From Oscillospiraceae bacterium (lineage in GTDB: Bacteria > Bacillota > Clostridia > Oscillospirales > Ruminococcaceae): 64,000 bases of DNA. Under the pieces are notes generated by a model. The model did not search any database and was not told where the DNA came from. It was given only the letters and a program-made list of their open reading frames with translations. Location: assembly GCA_009783695.1 (NCBI GenBank), contig WRCY01000003.1, positions 27,512-91,511 on the forward strand. Direction: 5' to 3'. Within the stretch, counting starts at the first letter, position 1; the number at the start of each line of letters is the position of its first letter. Below, in pieces: positions 12,261 to 21,895 of this stretch. The position numbers and the translations under genes were made by a program.

Positions 12261-12301
12261 ATATAGATGAACATGGGTAAACAGAGCAGTTAACTGCGCA
12301 T

Positions 12302-12360
12302 AAACGGGGAAACGCCTATAACAAAGAAAAATCAGTGCGGAAAGGACTATGGTGAAAAAA
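12302..12360 (+). repeat. degenerate dispersed repeat copy before PilZ gene
   Basis: aaacggggaaacgcc...gcggaaaggactatggtgaaaaaatg, similar to the polA copy. Confidence 0.5.
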
Positions 12361-12737
12361 TGGAAACTAACAGAAGGGCTTACAAGCGCGATATTTGCCA
12401 CCGCTCGAAGGTTAAGGTCAGCATGGACGGAAACAGGTGGGACAATGCCGAAGTTTTCGATATTTCTGCAGGCGGACTTAAGATTGTCACGAACATAATG
12501 TTTGATATAGGTGAGAATTTGTGGTTTAACCTTGATATGCCTGAGTTTTTGACCGACCGCCAAATAAAAATCGAGGGTACAATCCGCCGGCAGGAAACCG
12601 ACGACGAGGAGGGTATGTTCGTTTACGGGGTTTCCTTTAAGGATTTGAGCGAGTCTGTCCGCATAGGAATAGACGAAAACATTTTGTTTAGGGAAAGAGT
12701 ACAGAAAAAGAAAAACAAGTATTCTTCGGAGGGCTAA
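12360..12737 (+). CDS. PilZ domain-containing protein
   Basis: NRRAYKRDICHRSKVKV...FDISAGGLKI c-di-GMP binding-like pattern. Confidence 0.8.
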   Translation: METNRRAYKRDICHRSKVKVSMDGNRWDNAEVFDISAGGLKIVTNIMFDIGENLWFNLDMPEFLTDRQIKIEGTIRRQETDDEEGMFVYGVSFKDLSESVRIGIDENILFRERVQKKKNKYSSEG

Positions 12738-12746
12738 AAGGTAACA

Positions 12747-12825
12747 AGTTCAAAAATAAAATCCTCATGAACCGGGAAGAACACTGTTCTCATTCCTCGT
12801 TGGTGAAGAAAGGACTTAATGGAAT
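12747..12825 (+). repeat. dispersed 5' leader repeat before zinc-ribbon gene
   Basis: ttcaaaaataaa...accgggaagaacactgttctcattcc...gtgaagaaaggacttaatgg. Confidence 0.9.
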
Positions 12826-13146
12826 ATGAAAGGTTTATTCGATTTTTTAACCGTAACCTGCATACGCTGCGAAACGGATAAAAAGCTGATGAAAATCACA
12901 GACGACGTCTGGATGTGCATCGAGTGCCTGAAGCAGAGCAAGTATAAATCCTTTTGGAATATGCTGACCACACGCGTAATTGAAATCTGCGACCAGCGAA
13001 AAGACAGCAACGCTACATACGAAGCCCTGATGGAGGAAGCCGGAGGAATTCTGAACAAGAAAATCCTTTTAGACAGCGGACTCCTGACTAAAGAAGAATT
13101 TGACGAGAGAACAAGGCACTTCTTTGAAAATGTTGAAAAAGGTTAA
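12826..13146 (+). CDS. small protein with a CxxC/CxxC zinc-ribbon-like N-terminus
   Basis: TCIRCETDKKLMKITDDVWMCIEC; dispersed repeat immediately upstream. Confidence 0.7.
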   Translation: MKGLFDFLTVTCIRCETDKKLMKITDDVWMCIECLKQSKYKSFWNMLTTRVIEICDQRKDSNATYEALMEEAGGILNKKILLDSGLLTKEEFDERTRHFFENVEKG

Positions 13147-13148
13147 AA

Positions 13149-13227
13149 TTTTGAAAATAAAAATTGTTGAATCGGGAAAACGATGTTTTCATATCGCTTT
13201 GGTGAAGAAAGGACTTAATTAAAATAT
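13149..13227 (+). repeat. dispersed 5' leader repeat before tpiA
   Basis: ttttgaaaataaaaattgttgaatcgggaaaacgatgttttcat...ggtgaagaaaggacttaatt. Confidence 0.95.
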
Positions 13228-13998
13228 ATGAAAAAAGAACTCAGAAAGGCAATCATCGCCGGAAACTGGAAAATGAATAAAACCCGCCCCGAGGCGCAGC
13301 AGCTTATAAATGAGCTGAAGCCCATTGCAAACGGCATCGGCTGCGAGGTTGTAATCTGCGTGCCGTTTACGTCGCTGGCGGCGGCGGTCGAAGCTGTAAA
13401 AGACACCGGTATAAAAGTCGGCGCGCAGAACGTGCACTTTGAGGCAAACGGCGCGTATACGGGGGAAATCTCTGCTGTAATGCTGAAAGAAATCGGCGCG
13501 GAATATGTCATAATCGGGCACAGCGAGCGCCGTCAGTACTTCGGCGAAACCGACGAAACTGTAAATAAACGCACTAAAGCAGCGCTCGCGGGAGGTTTAA
13601 TCCCGATTGTTTGCGTTGGCGAGCTTTTATGGGAGCGCGAGGCGAATATAACCGAAGAAGTCGTTTCAAGGCAGATTAAACTTGCTTTCGCGGGAATCGG
13701 CGCGGCTGACGCGGCGAAAACCGTCATAGCTTACGAGCCCGTCTGGGCAATCGGCACGGGCGTGACCGCTACAAACGAGCAGGCGCAGGAAGCCTGTAAA
13801 TTAATCCGCGGCAGATTAGAAGCTCTGTACGGCAAGTCGGTTGCCGACTCGGTTACGATTCAATACGGCGGCTCGATGAACGCTCAGAACGCGGCTGAGC
13901 TCCTTGCAAAAGAAGACGTGGACGGCGGTTTAATCGGCGGCGCGTCGCTCAAGGCAGCGGATTTCGGCGTGATTATTAAAGCGGCAACCGTAGGATAA
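13228..13998 (+). CDS. tpiA: triosephosphate isomerase
   Basis: AGNWKMNKT, IGHSERRQYFGETDE, AYEPVWAIGTG, QYGGSMNAQN, IGGASLK. Confidence 0.98.
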   Translation: MKKELRKAIIAGNWKMNKTRPEAQQLINELKPIANGIGCEVVICVPFTSLAAAVEAVKDTGIKVGAQNVHFEANGAYTGEISAVMLKEIGAEYVIIGHSERRQYFGETDETVNKRTKAALAGGLIPIVCVGELLWEREANITEEVVSRQIKLAFAGIGAADAAKTVIAYEPVWAIGTGVTATNEQAQEACKLIRGRLEALYGKSVADSVTIQYGGSMNAQNAAELLAKEDVDGGLIGGASLKAADFGVIIKAATVG

Positions 13999-14020
13999 AT
14001 TCTATATGGGGGAGATAAAA

Positions 14021-14251
14021 ATGCAAAAGCTGGTATACTTAAGTAACAGCCGTGATTATACGGAGCAAGGCAACATAAATGATAATAAATATTTTGCACA
14101 TATCAATGAATTATTAGAGCAAGGGTGGAAGGTTGCCCATCTGACCCAAAATATGATTGAGATTACTCACGGCGACCAAAAGCCGGAGAAAAGAGAAACC
14201 TTTGCGGCTTTTGTACTGCTTGAAAAGCCTGATGAACAGAATAAAGCTTAG
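14021..14251 (+). CDS. hypothetical protein, 76 aa
   Basis: ORF with GGGAG RBS, tightly placed between tpiA and gpmI on the same strand. Confidence 0.6.
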   Translation: MQKLVYLSNSRDYTEQGNINDNKYFAHINELLEQGWKVAHLTQNMIEITHGDQKPEKRETFAAFVLLEKPDEQNKA

Positions 14252-14264
14252 GAGATTATTATAA

Positions 14265-15836
14265 ATGAGCAAAAGACCTATTCTACTCGTCGTAATGGAC
14301 GGCATCGGCTTCAGCGAAACCGATATCGGCGACGCCGTAACGATGGCACACACTCCCGTTCTCGACAAGCTGCTCGCCGAATGTCCGAGTACCCGCCTTA
14401 AAGCCCACGGAGAAGCCGTCGGGCTGCCCGGCGACGATGACATGGGCAACTCCGAGGTCGGGCACAACGCGCTCGGCTGCGGGCAGGTTTATTCACAGGG
14501 TGCAAAGCTTGTGGGTGAAGCAATAGAAAGCGGAAAAATGTACGCGGGCAATGCATGGAAAGAACTTATTAACAATTGCAGGGACAGCGGTGCTTTGCAT
14601 TTTATCGGACTTTTATCGGACGGAAACGTCCATTCTAACATAAATCATTTGTTCAGTATGCTGCGCGAAGCAAAGAAAAGCGGCGTTAAAAATGCGCGCG
14701 TGCATATTCTGCTCGACGGCCGCGATGTTCCGGCGACAAGCGCTCTTGATTATGTCGGAAAGCTTGAAGATGTGCTTGCGGAGCTTAACGACGATAGCTT
14801 CGATGGTAAAATCGCTTCCGGCGGCGGCAGAATGAAGCTCACGATGGACAGATACCGGGCCGACTGGGCGATGGTTGAGCGCGGCTGGAAGACGCATGTG
14901 CTCGGCGACGAGCGGGAATTCGGCTCTGCGGCAGAGGCAATTAAAACGCTCAGAAGCGAGAATACGGGTATAATCGACCAAGACCTGCCCGGTTTTGTAA
15001 TCGCCGGGAACGGCGGGCCCGCGGGAAGAATCATCGATGGCGACAGCGTGATTTTGTTTAACTTCCGCGGCGACAGGGCGATTGAAATCTCGATGGCTTT
15101 TGACTGCGATGAGTTTAACTTTTTCGACAGAGTCCGTAAGCCGAACGTTTGCTATGCGGGTATGCTGCAGTACGACGGCGACCTGCAGCTTCCGGCACGG
15201 TTCTTGGTCAACCCGCCCGAAATCAAAGATACGCTTTCGGAGCTCCTGGTGGCGAACGGGATTCGTCAGTATGCAGTTTCCGAAACGCAGAAGTTCGGGC
15301 ACGTAACCTACTTCTGGAACGGCAACAGGAGCGGGAAAATCAGCGAGGAGCTCGAAATTTTCAAGGAGATTCCGTCTGATAGAATCAGCTTCGACCTGCG
15401 CCCTTGGATGAAGTCGGCGGAAATCACCGACGACCTTATAGAGGTTATAAAGTCGCGCAAATACGGTTTTATCCGCTGCAACTTCCCGAACGGCGACATG
15501 GTGGGGCACACGGGGAACCTGGCGGCGTCGGTAATAGGCGTGGAAACGGTTGACTTGGCTTTGGCGCGGCTCGTTCCGGTCTGTGAGGAATACGGCGTGA
15601 CGCTTGTTGTCACTGCCGACCACGGAAACGCAGACGAAATGCTTGAGAAAAATAAAAAAGGCGAGCTCGAGCTGCGCACCGCGCACTCGCTTAACAAAGT
15701 GCCTTTTATAATTTACGATAAAAAGAATGATTACAGAATAATTGACGGTGATTACGGGCTTGCAAATGTTGCTCCGACACTCGCGAAGATGTTTGGGCTT
15801 ACACCTCCCGCTTCCTGGGAAAAAGCAATGATATAA
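14265..15836 (+). CDS. gpmI: 2,3-bisphosphoglycerate-independent phosphoglycerate mutase
   Basis: ILLVVMDGIGFSE, NSEVGHNALGCGQVYSQGAKLV, HILLDGRDVPATSAL, VTADHGNADEM. Confidence 0.97.
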   Translation: MSKRPILLVVMDGIGFSETDIGDAVTMAHTPVLDKLLAECPSTRLKAHGEAVGLPGDDDMGNSEVGHNALGCGQVYSQGAKLVGEAIESGKMYAGNAWKELINNCRDSGALHFIGLLSDGNVHSNINHLFSMLREAKKSGVKNARVHILLDGRDVPATSALDYVGKLEDVLAELNDDSFDGKIASGGGRMKLTMDRYRADWAMVERGWKTHVLGDEREFGSAAEAIKTLRSENTGIIDQDLPGFVIAGNGGPAGRIIDGDSVILFNFRGDRAIEISMAFDCDEFNFFDRVRKPNVCYAGMLQYDGDLQLPARFLVNPPEIKDTLSELLVANGIRQYAVSETQKFGHVTYFWNGNRSGKISEELEIFKEIPSDRISFDLRPWMKSAEITDDLIEVIKSRKYGFIRCNFPNGDMVGHTGNLAASVIGVETVDLALARLVPVCEEYGVTLVVTADHGNADEMLEKNKKGELELRTAHSLNKVPFIIYDKKNDYRIIDGDYGLANVAPTLAKMFGLTPPASWEKAMI

Positions 15837-15849
15837 GGGGAGATATAAG

Positions 15850-16163
15850 CTTAAGGAAAGAAAACTGATGAAACGGGAAAACGATGTTTTCATACAGTGT
15901 TGGTAGAGAAAGGGCTTAACGTAATAAGTTTGAAAATAAGAATTGCTGAAACGGGGAAAACGATGTTTTCATGCCATGTCGGTGAAGAAAGGGCTTAACG
16001 TAATAAGTTTGAAAATAAGAATTACTGAAACGGCGAAAACGATGTTTTCATACCGTGTCGGTGAAGAAAGGGCTTAACGTAATAAGTTTGAAAATAAGAA
16101 TTGCTGAAACGGGGAAAACGATGTTTTCATGCCGTGTCGGTGAAGAAAGGGCTTAACGAAAAT
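15850..16163 (+). repeat. tandem array of four ~79-bp leader repeats before the SNF2-like gene
   Basis: gtaataagtttgaaaata begins at 15921, 16000 and 16079 (exact 79-bp spacing), plus a shorter first copy. Confidence 0.97.
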
Positions 16164-18053
16164 ATGAGTAACATTGAATGGCTTTGGACGAGCGGTATTA
16201 ATTTTGACTCTTATGCACTGACGATTCCCGACAAGCTGTCCAAATACGGATACGCGGTCGCGCTGAACCGTATGGAAACGGGGAAGCTGCAGACGGCGCA
16301 GCTTTGTGTTCATGATGTTCTGGCGGGGAAAGACAACCCGAACATTGTAATTATAACGCCCGAACACCTGGCCCGCAACTGGTACTATTCGATGCTCTGG
16401 GATATGGGGGTTGAGTTTAAGTACTTTGGTGTTTTTGAGAAGTCGCTCGATTTATTTTCTGATGCGCTCGCCAATCTCTGTCTTGTTCCCGCAGAGGCCT
16501 TAGGCCCGGAAAACACTGTGCTGTCACAAGCGGGTAATGCAGGGCTCGCATGGGATTTGATGATTATTGATATGCCTGTCGCGGGAGAAGCAAATATTAC
16601 GGAAAGCTTGAAAAACACGAAAGCCAAAACAAAAAGGCTGCTCATCAATGCGTCTGCTGACAGGCTTGACACGAAATTTGAAAAACTTTCGGCGCTTGCG
16701 AAGACTGTGCTCCGCCGCGGCAGAAAAGAAGACAAGGGAGCCGAATATCCTATTTCGTTGTCGGAGCCGGACGGTCACGTTGCCGCAGGCAGAAACATGA
16801 CGGGCGACTACGACATTAAGACGATTAACTACAAAATCGACAGCACTGTTACCGCTAAAACCGAGCGCATTGACGATAAGAGGCTCGGAATTCCGCTCTA
16901 CAGCTACGGCGGGAACATATTTGAGGAATATAAACTTAAGGAAAGAAAAACCTACTTAAGCGATGAATATGATAAAGTACAGCTCAAGGCGCTGCTTGCC
17001 GCGGACGGCAAGCTGGAGGCGTTCCTGAAAGAAATCGTCACGCTGCTTGCCGACAGTGAGAACCGCATTGTCGTCTACTGCACATCGCCCGCCACTGTAA
17101 ACTACGTCAGCAAGGCGCTCTGGGCGTGCAACGGCGGCAAGAAAGGTATCTGCGTCTACGACCGGAACTGCAGTACCATGACCGACGCCGAGTTCGTTAA
17201 CGGCGAGCTGTACGGCGCGGGTACTGAGGAGCCTAATATAATAGTCGCCGACGACAAAGCAGGAAGCAGGTTTCTCAACGCAGAAAAAATCACGCATATA
17301 ATAAATTATGAATATCCCGAGAGCCCCGCGGTTTTGGAACAGCGGCTGACCCGTGCGGGAAGAAAACCGAACCCAAAGAGCCCCGCGTTTTATATCTTCT
17401 GCGACGGGGATTATAAATTCGACGGCAGAATGTTGCGTAAGACAGTTCTTAGCAACATAGGCAAGGCGTTCAGCAGAATTCCCGATAAAACTCTGCTGTT
17501 CGATATTGACGGTATAGAAGAGCATTTGATTGTGCTGATACTTGACTTGAAATTCATCGCCGACAATGCGAAAGACGACATGGTCGAGGACTTCCGCGTT
17601 GAATACAACGCGCCCGAGGTTAATTCAGCCAAAGACGCCGCCGCAACAGCCGAAAAAAGGCTTAAAAGCATTGTTGAGATGTTCGGGCTGCACGATGTCT
17701 TAAAGCAGAAGGAAATAGACGGTGAGCAGCTTTTCATGCAAATATCCGAACAGATTGACAAGTTAAAAAATAACAGGGTCTGCCTTGACGAGAAAGGCGT
17801 TCTGACGGTCGCCGGAAAAGCTGCCGAACCGGAAATAATCAAAAACTCAGTTGAAATAAAAAGAGCCGCAGAATTCGCGGCGAAGCTTACCGGGAAGAAA
17901 CAAGATTTAGAGCTGCTCAAAGCTGAGACGGAAAAACTCTCATACAGTCAAAAGCTCTCGGTACTCATAAACGCGTGGAAGCATTATAGGTTTGAGCTGA
18001 AGATTCAAAAATCATATAAAGATTTTATTGAACTTTTTAATCAGCTGGCTTGA
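16164..18053 (+). CDS. degenerate SNF2/SF2 helicase-like protein
   Basis: Helicase-like layout with motif VI-like QRLTRAGRKPN; motif I-like METGKLQTA and motif II-like DLMIIDMPV are non-canonical. Confidence 0.6.
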   Translation: MSNIEWLWTSGINFDSYALTIPDKLSKYGYAVALNRMETGKLQTAQLCVHDVLAGKDNPNIVIITPEHLARNWYYSMLWDMGVEFKYFGVFEKSLDLFSDALANLCLVPAEALGPENTVLSQAGNAGLAWDLMIIDMPVAGEANITESLKNTKAKTKRLLINASADRLDTKFEKLSALAKTVLRRGRKEDKGAEYPISLSEPDGHVAAGRNMTGDYDIKTINYKIDSTVTAKTERIDDKRLGIPLYSYGGNIFEEYKLKERKTYLSDEYDKVQLKALLAADGKLEAFLKEIVTLLADSENRIVVYCTSPATVNYVSKALWACNGGKKGICVYDRNCSTMTDAEFVNGELYGAGTEEPNIIVADDKAGSRFLNAEKITHIINYEYPESPAVLEQRLTRAGRKPNPKSPAFYIFCDGDYKFDGRMLRKTVLSNIGKAFSRIPDKTLLFDIDGIEEHLIVLILDLKFIADNAKDDMVEDFRVEYNAPEVNSAKDAAATAEKRLKSIVEMFGLHDVLKQKEIDGEQLFMQISEQIDKLKNNRVCLDEKGVLTVAGKAAEPEIIKNSVEIKRAAEFAAKLTGKKQDLELLKAETEKLSYSQKLSVLINAWKHYRFELKIQKSYKDFIELFNQLA

Positions 18054-18092
18054 AAATAATAAGGCATTTTCAAGTTAATCGGTTATATAACT
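18049..18092. repeat. short derivative (one end) of the hairpin element family between the SNF2-like and GHKL genes
   Basis: CTTGAAAATaataaggcATTTTCAAGTTAATCGGTTATATA. Confidence 0.65.
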
Positions 18093-18123
18093 GTGCAGAA
18101 ACACATTAAACGAGGTGAAAAAA

Positions 18124-21100
18124 GTGGCTATTGAAATAAATGGCAGAACCGTAACTGAACTTTGCGGCGATTTTTATGAGGGGCACGCAGCCGGCGACTC
18201 CGAAAAAATGAGCTCTACGCTTGTCGCGCTTGACGAGCTGCTCATGACGGGCGAAGCGGCGCACCTTGAGTTTATTGAGTATTTCAACGAGCTGTTCAGC
18301 GGGCGTTCAGCGTATAACACGTTGATTGGCGTTAAGGATTACCCCGTTGAAAGTGTGATTCGCGAGCTCTTACAAAACGCTTTCGACTGCGATTATGAGC
18401 AGGAAGACATAAAAATCGGCATAAACTTCAAAGACAACCACACGATTTCCATTTCATACAATGAAGTCGGGTTCATCTTAGAGCAGTTCATGTTCTACCT
18501 CAGCTTCGGGCGCAACACCAAGAACGCCGCCTCAAGCGAGGGCCGCTTCGGCGTGGGCGCCAAGAGCGTGTTCATGAATGTCGAGTGGCTTACCATGCGC
18601 TCGAACAACTTCAGCTTCAGTATCACCAACACCGACAATCAGCTCCGGATTAACGACATAAATCTTCGCCGCCCGATTTTTAAGGGTACTGAAATAGTAA
18701 TAAAAGTCAGCGCAGAGCAGCACAGAAGAATCAAGGATAACTTCGTGAGCCTGACGGGCAGGAAAGGCGATTATATCAACCTTGTCGAGCTTTGTTTCGC
18801 GTTTAACAGAAAGAAAATCCTGCACAATAAATTATCGCAGGAGATTAATGACAAGCGTACATTTAACATCGCAGTCATGCACAACGGAAAACTGATTGAC
18901 TTCTATAAAATCTTCAACCACTTCAATAAAGCTGTAGAGGTGAACGTCGTGCGCTTTACGCAGGGCGGAAAGAGCGTGGTGGACTTCATCTGCCACGAGG
19001 ATGAGGGCTTCGTCTGCCTTATACCTTTTGCGGTGGCTGTGAGCAAGCGCACGGACTTGGTCGGGCTGCTGTCCGACAGATACAATTACTTCTCTACCTA
19101 CGAGCTTACCGGGCTCATGCAGGACGAGAACAGCACGTTCGCGGCTGAAAGGCTTTCCGCATTCTTCATCAGCGTCCCGAATCAGCTTATAACCTCTTTC
19201 CGTACCGGAATCCGCCCGGAAAAGGAGGGTGAGGTTATTGCACGCGTTGAGGACAGCCTCTCTAAAATTATAGCGGAATATGCGCGGTTCTTCGTGCTTG
19301 AGCTTGTACCAAACCCTGACGGGGGCGGACTTCATCACCTGCGCCCCGAGTCTTATGCGTTCGAGTTTATCAAGAACTTCATACTCACCTGTAACATTGC
19401 AAAAGGGCATAAAAAAGACTTTTTACGCGCAATTTCAGTGCGTTACTCGCGGGAGGAGGTACCCCAGCATTACACGGAACTGCAGAAAAACGCTTTCTAC
19501 AGCCGCGCTGACGGAATCGCTAAGGAAGAGCACTTAGACGGCTCGGCTTACGACGAGCTCATTCTCGAAAAATTAGACAGAATGAATGAAAATTTGTCAG
19601 GCATAAACGGCAGAATCCTCTATGCAGGCTACGAGTGGGCGGGCGAGCTCCCGGGCGACGCAGGAAAAGTCTACGCCTACGAGTTCCACCGTGACGGGCA
19701 GGTGATTACCATCAGCTCCGAGAACAATCCGTCCGGCACCGACTACGACCTGCACGACGGCTTCATGCGCATGACCTCGCGCATTATGGAAAACGCGCTC
19801 GGCAGCGATAAGGTTATAAGCGATGAGAAGTTTATAAATCTTTTACTGCTGCTTGATGAAGTGTACGGCGAGGATTATAAAATCGCGCTCCGTGACGGTA
19901 AAATAGTCGTTATTGAAGCGGGCGAGGAATTCCCTGCGGACGCTTCCGCGATGAGAATCGCGAATATTGCTAACGTCATGGGTTGCCTGCACAAGCACAG
20001 GAATACATTCCTTACTTACCAGGACTACAGCGAAACAGTGAAGTTTATGCTTCACAGGTTCGGCGGCGACAAAAGCATCGCGGACTTTCTGCGCGCTGTC
20101 ATTGAGCAGGACGGTGAGGTTGTCATCCGCCGCGGCGAAGACGGCAGCTATTGCTTCGCGCTTTATGAAACCGAGTACGCCATTCCCGATGAAATGCCCG
20201 CCTGCGAGCTGCTTGAAATCATTGACGACATAGGCGTGCTGATTAAATACGGCGTACTGGCGAACAGGCATTTCGGCTTTGAGTACAGCGAGAGCCGCTA
20301 CAGCTTTGAATCAAAGAAAATCGCAGACACGCTGTCTTCGGACATTTTACCCGCCGAAATGGTGACGGAACTGTTTGCAGGTATTTTCATAACCGATTTA
20401 AAAACAGAAAAAATCGCACTGCTCGGCGAGAGCGATGCGATTATCGACATAATTGACTACAAAGACGGCTTCGAGCCGGAGGACGCCGAAAAGTGTAAAA
20501 AAGCGCAGAAGTTCATCGTTATGCGCGATGATGTTTCTAAAGAGGAATTCGCGGATTTAATCGAGCTGATTATCACCGGCGAAAACAAAGAGCTCATGCG
20601 CAGGCGTTATCTCGGCGCGAAAGCCGCCAAGATTATAATTCCCGACCAGCTCGCGTTCTTCATGAAGCCGCTGTCGGCTATAAACAAGAGCGAGTTCAAG
20701 TTCCTGCGCGAAACCGTCCGCAGTATAAAAGAGAATAATTATACAGCGCGTAATTTCTATGCTAAGGATATCAACTCGAAATTGTTCGGATACGGCGGCA
20801 ACTGCTCGCTCTGCAGGTTTGAAACAGACGGCATCAACGGCTTTGAGGTCCGGGAGTTCGAGGCGGGGCTCATGCACGGCGGGCACGAGAAGCACTTTGG
20901 TTTCGCGCTGTATCTCTGCGCCAACGACGCGATGATTTGCGACAGCTGGGTCATTGACGACCTGAGTGCCGGCGGCAAATCGCCGTTCGCATGGCTTGAG
21001 GAAGTCGCGAAAGCGGACAGCATTACGCCGGAGCTCCTGTCGGGTACGATAACCTACCGCGAGCAGTACACGCACGACATAGCAAAGACCGACGGCGAAA

Positions 21101-21204
21101 GCTTCAAGCCGCTCATGTCAGCGCCGAAAACCACGAACATTATCCTTTCTCCTCTAATGGCGGCGAACTGGGTTGAAATGAATACTGTTATGCTGCTTAA
21201 ATAA
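18124..21204 (+). CDS. large Hsp90/GHKL-type ATP-binding protein (~1026 aa)
   Basis: N-box VIRELLQNAFDCD and G2 box EGRFGVGAKSVF typical of Hsp90-like ATPases; GTG start with GAGG RBS. Confidence 0.75.
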   Translation: MAIEINGRTVTELCGDFYEGHAAGDSEKMSSTLVALDELLMTGEAAHLEFIEYFNELFSGRSAYNTLIGVKDYPVESVIRELLQNAFDCDYEQEDIKIGINFKDNHTISISYNEVGFILEQFMFYLSFGRNTKNAASSEGRFGVGAKSVFMNVEWLTMRSNNFSFSITNTDNQLRINDINLRRPIFKGTEIVIKVSAEQHRRIKDNFVSLTGRKGDYINLVELCFAFNRKKILHNKLSQEINDKRTFNIAVMHNGKLIDFYKIFNHFNKAVEVNVVRFTQGGKSVVDFICHEDEGFVCLIPFAVAVSKRTDLVGLLSDRYNYFSTYELTGLMQDENSTFAAERLSAFFISVPNQLITSFRTGIRPEKEGEVIARVEDSLSKIIAEYARFFVLELVPNPDGGGLHHLRPESYAFEFIKNFILTCNIAKGHKKDFLRAISVRYSREEVPQHYTELQKNAFYSRADGIAKEEHLDGSAYDELILEKLDRMNENLSGINGRILYAGYEWAGELPGDAGKVYAYEFHRDGQVITISSENNPSGTDYDLHDGFMRMTSRIMENALGSDKVISDEKFINLLLLLDEVYGEDYKIALRDGKIVVIEAGEEFPADASAMRIANIANVMGCLHKHRNTFLTYQDYSETVKFMLHRFGGDKSIADFLRAVIEQDGEVVIRRGEDGSYCFALYETEYAIPDEMPACELLEIIDDIGVLIKYGVLANRHFGFEYSESRYSFESKKIADTLSSDILPAEMVTELFAGIFITDLKTEKIALLGESDAIIDIIDYKDGFEPEDAEKCKKAQKFIVMRDDVSKEEFADLIELIITGENKELMRRRYLGAKAAKIIIPDQLAFFMKPLSAINKSEFKFLRETVRSIKENNYTARNFYAKDINSKLFGYGGNCSLCRFETDGINGFEVREFEAGLMHGGHEKHFGFALYLCANDAMICDSWVIDDLSAGGKSPFAWLEEVAKADSITPELLSGTITYREQYTHDIAKTDGESFKPLMSAPKTTNIILSPLMAANWVEMNTVMLLK

Positions 21205-21260
21205 CAATATATGGTACATAGTTAGAATACATAACTACTATATATAGTAATGAAATTCGT

Positions 21261-21290
21261 AAGAATCCTCAAAACGAGGATTCTTTTTTT
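21261..21290 (+). terminator. rho-independent terminator after the GHKL gene
   Basis: AAGAATCCTCaaaacGAGGATTCTTTTTTT. Confidence 0.93.
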
Positions 21291-21347
21291 GTGCAATATA
21301 TACAAAATGAAAGGTGAAACTTCTCAATAAAAGTTTAATAAAAGGCA

Positions 21348-21377
21348 TTGCTTTTTCAAGGTGATATATGTTATAAT
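21348..21377 (+). promoter_or_regulatory. sigma-A-like promoter upstream of mraZ
   Basis: TTGCTT-N18-TATAAT. Confidence 0.7.
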
Positions 21378-21383
21378 GTGTTC

Positions 21384-21418
21384 AGTGGTGAAAAGTGGAG
21401 TTTCGAGGTTATCAGTGG
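21384..21418 (+). promoter_or_regulatory. candidate MraZ operator: four 10-bp-phased repeats
   Basis: AGTGG at 21384, 21394, CGAGG at 21404, AGTGG at 21414. Confidence 0.75.
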
Positions 21419-21475
21419 TTGAAAACTTTGTGGAAAAGTTGAAACTTTTTAAAAAAGCCGAAAGGTGGTGGCGGT

Positions 21476-21895
21476 GTGCAGTTTAATGTAGCGATTGACG
21501 CTAAGGGGCGCATGAATTTCCCGTCAAGGCTGCGCGAAAAGCTCGGCGAAGTTTTTCACATCACCAAAACTTTAGGCGCAAAGTGTATAAAAGTATATTC
21601 GGCTGACGGCTGGAAATCTTTAGTAGAGCGGATTCAAGCCGCGCCGTCCACGGAAACTGCCCCGCTACAAAGATTCCTTTTCGGGAGCAAGCAGGACATA
21701 GAACCGGACAAGCAGGGACGATTTGTTATGTCTGCTGCGCTTCGCGAATATGCTGAGATTGAAACGGAAACCGAGGTCGTCATAGTGGAGCTCGAGGGAA
21801 GCGCGGAAATCTGGAGTACGGCTAACTGGAGCAGGTACATGAGCGACGAAAACATGGAGAAAATGCTGGATATTGCCTCTAAATTTAATATATGA
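21476..21895 (+). CDS. mraZ: transcriptional regulator MraZ
   Basis: DAKGRMNFPSRLREKLGE and DKQGRFVMSAALREYAEIE repeats; GTG start; start of dcw cluster. Confidence 0.95.
   Translation: MQFNVAIDAKGRMNFPSRLREKLGEVFHITKTLGAKCIKVYSADGWKSLVERIQAAPSTETAPLQRFLFGSKQDIEPDKQGRFVMSAALREYAEIETETEVVIVELEGSAEIWSTANWSRYMSDENMEKMLDIASKFNI

Noticed and set aside
14613-15893. 426-aa minus-strand ORF opposite gpmI
   Set aside because: Antisense of a clear housekeeping gene. Long antisense ORFs are expected from codon bias, and the translation shows no recognisable motif.
15850-16163. Possible CRISPR array (regularly spaced repeats)
   Set aside because: Whole 79-bp units are nearly identical with no unique spacers, no cas genes, and the same unit occurs singly before genes elsewhere.
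16956-17525. 189-aa minus-strand ORF opposite the SNF2-like gene, and similar antisense ORFs (18832-19410, 42158-42817, 56313-57116)
   Set aside because: Shadow ORFs opposite well-supported CDSs with no RBS or motif support.
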